Source: Mya arenaria
Lineage: Eukaryota; Mollusca; Bivalvia; Myida; Myidae
DNA: 64,000 bases
Assembly (NCBI RefSeq): GCF_026914265.1
Contig: NC_069136.1
Location: 57,225,492-57,289,491 of the forward strand
Direction: 5' to 3'
The translations under genes and the position numbers were made by a program. Of the stretch, positions 58,016 to 64,000 are shown piece by piece. The notes under the pieces are model-generated. The model was not told where the DNA came from, ran no database searches, and saw only the letters and a program-made list of their open reading frames with translations. Every line of letters starts with the position of its first letter. Within the stretch, counting starts at the first letter, position 1.

Positions 58016-59488
58016 GTTAAATAGGATTGGTTTGATGCTGAATGTAAACACAAATATGACGTGTATTAAAACGCTGTATGCCAATTTAACCTTACATTTT
58101 CGGATACTGATCGAACTTCGCTGTATATGGCAAAAAAAGATTATAAGTGTCAGTGTCGGAGGTAAAAAAAATCATTCAACTTTATACGTAGTCGTAAAAT
58201 GAACGATTTAAGAAGGAAGTCTCCGAGGGAGTTTTGGAAAATATTTAAAAACGGAAAAGAAGCAAATAATGGTGGTACTATTTCTAATGAGGAATTTCAA
58301 ACTTTCTTCAGTAATCTTATTTCAGGTGGTGATTTCAGAGGCGAGGAAGAATATAATGATCTTATTGGGGAATTTGATTCTGGTTTAGACCATAACTCTA
58401 CTTTCGAGTCATTAGATGTGCCTATTTCAGATGATGACATTTTGAAAGCTATCAAAAAGTTAGGTTCGAATAAGGCAACCTCTATTGACAACGTTTTATA
58501 TGAGTATTTTAAGGTATCAGTACCACACATTATTAGACCATTGAAATCCTTTTTTAATCATATGATAAACACGAAATCGTTCCCTCGATCATGGGCAACT
58601 GGTATTGTTATTCCAATCTACAAAAAGGGAAACCAATCAGACCCTAACAATTACAGGGGGATAACTCTTTCTAGCTGTTTTTTTTCAAAATTATTTACTA
58701 TCGTACTAAATGAAAGGCTGAAATTGTGGGCTGAAGAAAATAGTATTTTAACAGATGCTTAGTTTGGTTTTTAAAATAAGTATAGTACTGTTGATCCTGT
58801 CTTTATTTTGCATTCGTTGATTTAAGAACATTTTGAAAGAAAAAAAGAAGCTGTTTTGCTGTTTAATTGATTATAAAAAAGCCTATGATTGCATTGATAG
58901 AAGTAGGCTTTGGTATAAGTATATAAAATTGGGAATCGACGGTAAAATTTTGTCCATTGTTCGATCTATGTATAGCGAGGTGAAACTTTGTGTAAAAAAT
59001 CTGGGATCATTGTCATCTTTTTTCAACAGTAGCCTTGGCTTATTTCAAGGGGAGATAACCTCTCCGACATTTTGCTCACTTTTCTTGAACGATATTGAAA
59101 TGCATTTGCAAGAAAATGTAATTGACGACATTACTGTCGACCAAATTTCAATATATCTTCTGTTATTTGCAGACGATGCTGTTATTGTTTCAGAGACAAA
59201 GGATGGTTTGCAGAACTCTTTAAATAGTTTATATTCATATTGTCATAAATGGATCCTCACGGTTAACATTGATAAAACTAAGGTTATGGTGTTTAGGAAA
59301 GGTGGTAGGTTGGGCAATAATGATAAATGGTTTTATAATAATCAGGAAGTTGAAATTGTTGGATCTTTGAATTATCTAGGTGTTGTTTTTACCAGTGGCT
59401 TTTATTCAAGCTGCAAAAACACTTGCAGGAAAGGGGTTGCGATCACTGCATGCACTTATTGGGCTGGTTCGTTATATTAAAGTTCCAA
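58016..59488 (+). pseudogene. LINE reverse transcriptase, 5' portion (interrupted by a DNA transposon)
   Basis: Starts with WFDAECKHKYDVY (linker after the endonuclease), then frame 58199-58762: LRRKSPREFWKIFKNGK, SWATGIVIPIYKKGN, NNYRGITLSSC. After a stop near 58762, frame 58833-59480 carries CLIDYKKAYDCIDRSRLW (motif A), GLFQGEITSPTFCSLFLNDI (motif B) and LLLFADDAVIVSETKDGLQ (motif C, intact FADD), then TVNIDKTKVMVFRKGG and NYLGVVF. A frameshift near 59440 follows. The frame breaks off at 59488 and resumes at 62074 beyond the TTAA-flanked insertion. The endonuclease is absent. Confidence 0.85.
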
Positions 59489-59492
59489 TTAA
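59489..59492. repeat. Left TTAA target-site duplication
   Basis: TTAA directly outside the left inverted terminus of the 2.6-kb insertion. Confidence 0.8.
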
Positions 59493-60786
59493 GGTATTAG
59501 CCATGTAATACAACTCGGGAAACATCGGGTAACATCGACATATATCGCCACTCGCCGTAACAGATCGCGACGAACATCGGGCGTATTCGGCCTGTACCGG
59601 ATGTTGCTATTTTTAGAAACAGAAAGTATTTCCAGACTATTCATAGGTCAATAATGGAATTTCTACATCGTAGGATTTGGAAACATTGTGATGTTTTTCT
59701 CATGAATATACGTTTAAAATAAATAAACACTAAAAGTACACGCTGACAGTTGATTACGATATATCTAACAATTTGAGTCATTACAGTTAAACATGGATTA
59801 TAAGTGAAATATACGCGTAAGAGAAGATTTTCTCTCGAAAAAACGAACTGTCAACACGGCATGGAACTGGGATATTCGTATCAAAGGGCTCTGAATGTAA
59901 GTATCCTTGAGCAGTTTTATACGTTGATGTGTTCAAAAACGTTTTTTATAATTTATCTTTGGAATTCTTAAATCATTTTTATTAGCTAAATGTTTAGACA
60001 GCATGTTCATATTTTACATGTACTTATGTACATGTTACATATTTTTATATGTACTTATGTACATAACTTACGTTTAAGATATAATATGAGTATGTAATCT
60101 TTAAATTGATTGTTTTATCTTAGAAAAATATTAGACTTAAAATTTTGTTTAAAAATGATGTGTTTTGGTACGTGACCTATTTCTAACATACCACAATACA
60201 TGTACATACCCGTTATTTGTTTGCAAAATGCATATTTTCAAAATTAACCTGTGAAAAAAAGTTGTATGTGGTTTGGGGCTTGAAACCGCATCTGCTAGGA
60301 CACTATTGACATTCATTGGCTTGGTGTAGGTCTCGTTAAAACCCCATACTGTTGTGAATCATTATCAACCATATGCACAACAACTACACATTTGTGCCTA
60401 CCAACCCTTACTCTTGGCTAAAACAGATATTAGTGCAAAATGTATAATACTTTTGCATTTGTATTTTACGGTGGTAGTTTCTGCTGGTTGATAATCAGAA
60501 GTCTAATTTCTTCCAGGCAGGAAAATGACTGAATATTACTTAGTCAACAACACTGGGTTATGAAGAATTCCAGCCTGCATTAAATACTATGTTGGATCCT
60601 TGAGAGCGGATTTGACAGCCATGTCCATCCACAAGGCAGTCGCATCTGATCGAGATGATGTGAGTATTTCATATAAAACATATTTGACTTGGTTTTTGTT
60701 TTTATAAACCTACTGTATTCAATAATCAAGTGGTGGTGGTGGTGGTGGTGGTGGTGGTGGTCAAGTGGTGGTGGTGGTGGTGGTGG

Positions 60787-60847
<61 letters not shown>

Positions 60848-62069
60848 TTTTATTGATAAATTTAATAATTTTCTTTATATATATACATGTATGTATCAGC
60901 TTGTTGTTGTTTTTTCAAAATAATGTCGAGAAATATTAAACTGTTTATATTTTATTTTGTACATGTATGGCAGTATAATTATCTATACTTATTAGTTAGA
61001 AAGGCTTTAACGTACAACTTTTTTCCTTTACAGCACTAAACATTCTTGATGGGTAAAGTACCTGAAGGGGCATGAAAACCAAATCAGCATTGACTCAGCA
61101 TTGAGTAGTTATCATCTGTGCACACACTTCAAGTACAAAGCATGGGAACAGACCAAACTTCAAATGTTGAAGAGTGAAGAATTATTGTTAATTAAACTAA
61201 TTGTTAGAATACCAATGACAAAATAAAACAGATATACATCAAATTACCCACAGAGATTGTTTACATATTATAATATTAAAAAACAACAACATTAGTTGAG
61301 AACTTTCACTCTGATATTTTTGGAGGGGCGAGCCCACTTAGTGTTCTTGTTTTTTCACATATTTTAGTTTAAAAGTACACTCATTTGTTTTAAACTTTGT
61401 ATTCTGAGTTAGTATCATAAGTAAAATTCATTTATTTGAAAGAGTACATTTTATGAATAAGTCCAATTAAGCTTTATAATTTTTTACAAAAAAAGGTTGA
61501 TTTTTAAGTATTTTATTAGCTATAAAAAATGTATGGTAACATGACATTATGTATATTTTCTTCAAAACTGGACGGTAAACTATCATAAATTGTCTTTTAA
61601 ATTGTTCAATAGACATCATAGATAATATCTAAAATGATTTCAGCAGCTTGCCTTATAGTTAAATATTTTTTATGAATTTTATAAAACTGCTATATATTTT
61701 CAAACATCGAAAAACTGCTCTTTTCCGAAGAATCATAAGATCAATCAAAATGATTTTTTCCATGTGTATCAATAATGTGTTCGTTTGAACTTTAGTTTTC
61801 TGTTAACTGAAGTTTATTTTACCAGAAACTGTTGTGTTTATTTCATAATCTCTGATAATGTGAAAAAAATTCAAATATAGACAAAATATTTACTTGTCGC
61901 TCTTTGTAGCCCTTGGAGTTTGGGGGTGGGTGTAATGAAACATAAATAACTTTTTTTATTCAAGGTAAAAAATCTTCAAAATTTGGATAAAAGTCCCATA
62001 GTGTACCGTGATTATAACTATGTTGTCGGTTAAAGCTTTTAAAAAAGTGTGTATTACGCGGCTAATACC
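59493..62069. mobile_element. piggyBac-like nonautonomous DNA transposon, 2577 bp
   Basis: The termini GGTATTAGCCATGTAATACA (left) and the inverse of GTGTATTACGCGGCTAATACC (right) form about 20-bp imperfect TIRs, flanked on both sides by TTAA. Removing the element and one TTAA restores the LINE reading frame precisely, from KVPI to a hydrophobic RT segment. TTAA target sites and precise boundaries are the hallmark of piggyBac. No transposase frame is present (longest ORFs are trivial), so it is a deletion derivative or MITE-like. The interior holds a GGT/GAT microsatellite and CG-rich subterminal blocks (CATCGGGTAACATCGAC). Confidence 0.8.
60731..60844. repeat. (GTG)n(GAT)n microsatellite
   Basis: GTGGTGGTG runs interrupted by CAAGTG, followed by about 23 GAT units, within the transposon. 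Confidence 0.95.
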
Positions 62070-62073
62070 TTAA
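62070..62073. repeat. Right TTAA target-site duplication
   Basis: TTAA directly outside the right inverted terminus of the insertion. Confidence 0.8.
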
Positions 62074-62636
62074 TATCATGTTTAATCTCTTCGACTCCTA
62101 TGTGTTATCTGTTTTAAACTACTGTGTGGGGTTATATGAATGCGGAAGTCTCAGAGAGTGTGCATAAGAAATTTTGTGAATGGGTTTTAAATGTTAAACA
62201 ATCCACTAACACTTTGGCCTTATATGGAGAGTTGGGTAGGTTCCCAGTGTACATTGAACGTCATATTAGAATGGTGAAATACTTTTTAAAGCTCCACCCA
62301 GTAAAGCAAGAAAACTGTATTTTAAATGCTATATTACTTGATCAAATTTATAATGTAGGTAACAACGTGTCCACCAAGAGCTGGATGTCAAGAGTTCGTG
62401 ACATCTTGCAATCATCAGGTCTTAATGAAGTATGGCTTTATCCTCGTTCTGTGAAAATTGAATGTTTTGTGCCTGTGCTTCGGAGTAGACTACGAGATAT
62501 TTATATTAGTAATTGGAGATCTGGGTACGATTTATCCTCTGCTCTAGATGTATTCCGTAAAATTAAAACTAGTTTTGAACAATCAGCTAATCTCAGTCTG
62601 GTAGAAAATACAAAATGGAATGAAACATGAACTCGC
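62074..62636 (+). pseudogene. LINE C-terminal portion, downstream of the insertion
   Basis: Continues the interrupted LINE. LFDSYVLSVLNYC is followed, after a frame change, by the frame 62124-62630: FCEWVLNVKQSTNTLALYGE, LGRFPVYIERHIRM, KSWMSRVRDILQSSGLNEVW, then a C-terminal helix. This is the same region as LYGELGREPLKI at 6.9 kb and LYGSEIWGFG at 53.6 kb. The C-terminal finger is missing, suggesting a 3' deletion or decay. Confidence 0.75.
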
Positions 62637-63300
62637 TGATCAGCCCTTATAATGTGATACCTGAGGAAACTATGATTCTGATACATTTTGATGGCAAACG
62701 CAGTATAAACACTATTTATAATTCCATTCGTATTAAATAACTTAAGTCCATTGTTTTTATTACAGATCATGAAGTTTAATTTGCATGACATCCACAACGC
62801 AATGGCCAAAGTGGACAAATATCATATTCAGTTTTATTTTACAGGTGAACTCATATACAACACAGTATTACCAATATTACCAATACCAATATAAGTACCA
62901 ACATTGACTGTCAGAACATCAAGCAATAAAGCGATATACGTTTGACATTTACACTTTTTATACTAAAAATGTGTTACATATATGTTTATTTATTTTCAGT
63001 TATAATCTAAGTCAAACAATGTGTTATAAATCATAAATCTAAACGATATATTAACATCTCCAAAGCTTGCCGTGGATTCCATTTCGTAAACTCCTGCGTG
63101 TTACATTATACATGTATTGGTAAACGTGCTAGTTTGTAGTCTGGGAATATTTATCCGTTTACCCTAATGCATAATCATTTCTATCATTTCTTAACGGCTT
63201 CCTATTATCCACCAAGTTCAAATACAAAGGCTAGAAAATATATATAACGCAGAAATATTGATGCAGATCTTTTAAACCAAAGCATTCCGCATCTAGCTAT
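62637..63300. other. Noncoding spacer before the duplicated segment
   Basis: Possible LINE 3'UTR remnant near 62860-62900 (ACCAATATTACCAATACC direct repeat). No gene supported. Confidence 0.35.
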
Positions 63301-63694
63301 ATTATGCCCTCTAAAGTACTTCTTTGTGCTGCATACTAGACTTTGTTGGTATGTAAGCATGTTCCGTCACGAACGGAACGCACTGTATGAACTGCCAACG
63401 AATTGAATACAAAAATACAAACCAGAAAAATTTATACAAATATAGGAAAAACGTAACCGGTACCCTGACTTATACATAACATTCATTTTTAGATTCTTTT
63501 GATAAACAAAAAGCATTGCAACAACACGGATTTCCACCGACAAACCAACCAAAAGAAAATATAATCACCCAAAATCAACAAAATTTGCCACAAACTGCAT
63601 ATTAAATGTTAACCATATTTCATTTTAATCATATACAATGCGTTCGATTTAAAAACTGATTTCGTGATATAAATAAATATATTTTAATGCAATC
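63301..63694 (-). repeat. Duplicated segment: 3' flank of second sulfotransferase copy
   Basis: Matches 42180-42265 and 43253-43572, but between them only about one 18-bp unit (CACTGTATGAACTGCC at 63381-63396) where copy 1 has the 1-kb array. Noncoding identity is visibly lower than in the coding part, with indels and many substitutions. Confidence 0.9.
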
Positions 63695-64000
63695 TTAAAG
63701 TCCATCCAAGTAATGGTGATCAACGATCAATGTATTTCTGTCGAATAGTTCTTTCGGTTTGTCGTCATAACCGAACAATGTACAATCTTTCAATAAATAC
63801 TCTCTCAGTTGACGCATGACTGTTAGTGGAATGGTCTGGTATGCTTGAATATATGCCTCTGTACGCTGATTCTTGATGGCTGATATATCTTTCCTGTTTC
63901 CAAGTTCGTTTATTACTGCATCCATGTACCTTTCTTCGGTCAAGGTCGATATTTCACTTTTCGAAAATGGAAATCTGCTTAGTTTTGAGATATATCCTCT
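63695..64000 (-). CDS. Second sulfotransferase copy, C-terminal part (runs off the window)
   Basis: Encodes the same C-terminal residues as copy 1, with stop at 63695-63697. The visible part (about 101 codons) ends EERYMDAVINELGNRKDIS... ...HHYLDGL. Against copy 1 I count five base differences, all synonymous (for example TAT/TAC, GAC/GAT, GGG/GGA). The frame remains open to the window edge; upstream exons lie beyond 64000. A 21-kb-spaced direct duplicate, same strand. Likely functional, same Golgi role as copy 1. Confidence 0.85.
   Translation of the reverse strand, partial: RGYISKLSRFPFSKSEISTLTEERYMDAVINELGNRKDISAIKNQRTEAYIQAYQTIPLTVMRQLREYLLKDCTLFGYDDKPKELFDRNTLIVDHHYLDGL

Overview
This is a eukaryotic, AT-rich, repeat-dense nuclear window, most likely from a bivalve mollusc. 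The taxon is an inference from intron-containing genes, a Golgi HNK-1-type sulfotransferase, several degenerate non-LTR retrotransposons, many short terminal-inverted-repeat (TIR) elements and long minisatellites. There is no operon structure and no CRISPR. Almost all spaced exons were found by reading splice sites by eye.

Three host loci can be supported. (1) Two paralogous genes for an unrecognised secreted, Pro/Thr-rich, four-cysteine protein lie on the minus strand about 27 kb apart: gene A at 4168-5873 and gene B at 31355-34255. Each has a signal-peptide exon with a phase-1 GTAAGT donor and one long terminal exon. Both also show an acceptor-like site just upstream of the ATG, implying a shared 5'UTR intron. 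(2) A carbohydrate sulfotransferase gene on the minus strand (48034 to 43573) reconstructs in frame from three exons: membrane anchor, stem and catalytic. (3) A second copy of its 3' end begins at 63301 and runs off the window end; its coding part differs from the first copy only at synonymous sites.

Layout: 1-4.1 kb, noncoding with small repeats. 4.2-5.9 kb, gene A. 6-12 kb, LINE tails and TIR elements. 12.5-13.3 kb, a 47-bp minisatellite. 14-19 kb, TIR element, LINE scraps and a large dispersed repeat. 19.7-22.5 kb, a broken ORF and a degenerate minus-strand LINE. 22.7-24.4 kb, a 1.6-kb polypyrimidine tract. 24.9-31.3 kb, repeats including a 2.1-kb 65-bp minisatellite. 31.4-34.5 kb, gene B with a trinucleotide repeat just 5' of it. 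35.8-42 kb, TIR elements and 32-bp and 21-bp minisatellites. 42.3-43.3 kb, an 18-bp minisatellite next to the sulfotransferase. 43.6-48.0 kb, sulfotransferase. 48.7-55.7 kb, two LINEs in opposite orientation. 56-62.6 kb, a nested complex of LINE ORF1, PHD-finger exons, LINE RT and a TTAA-flanked DNA transposon inside the RT. 63.3-64 kb, second sulfotransferase copy.

The mobile elements are mostly inactive: RT frames carry stops and frameshifts and the LINEs are 5'-truncated. The observations most worth following are the secreted-protein pair, the sulfotransferase duplication with minisatellite growth from about one unit to about 55 units, and the clean TTAA insertion that interrupts a LINE reading frame.
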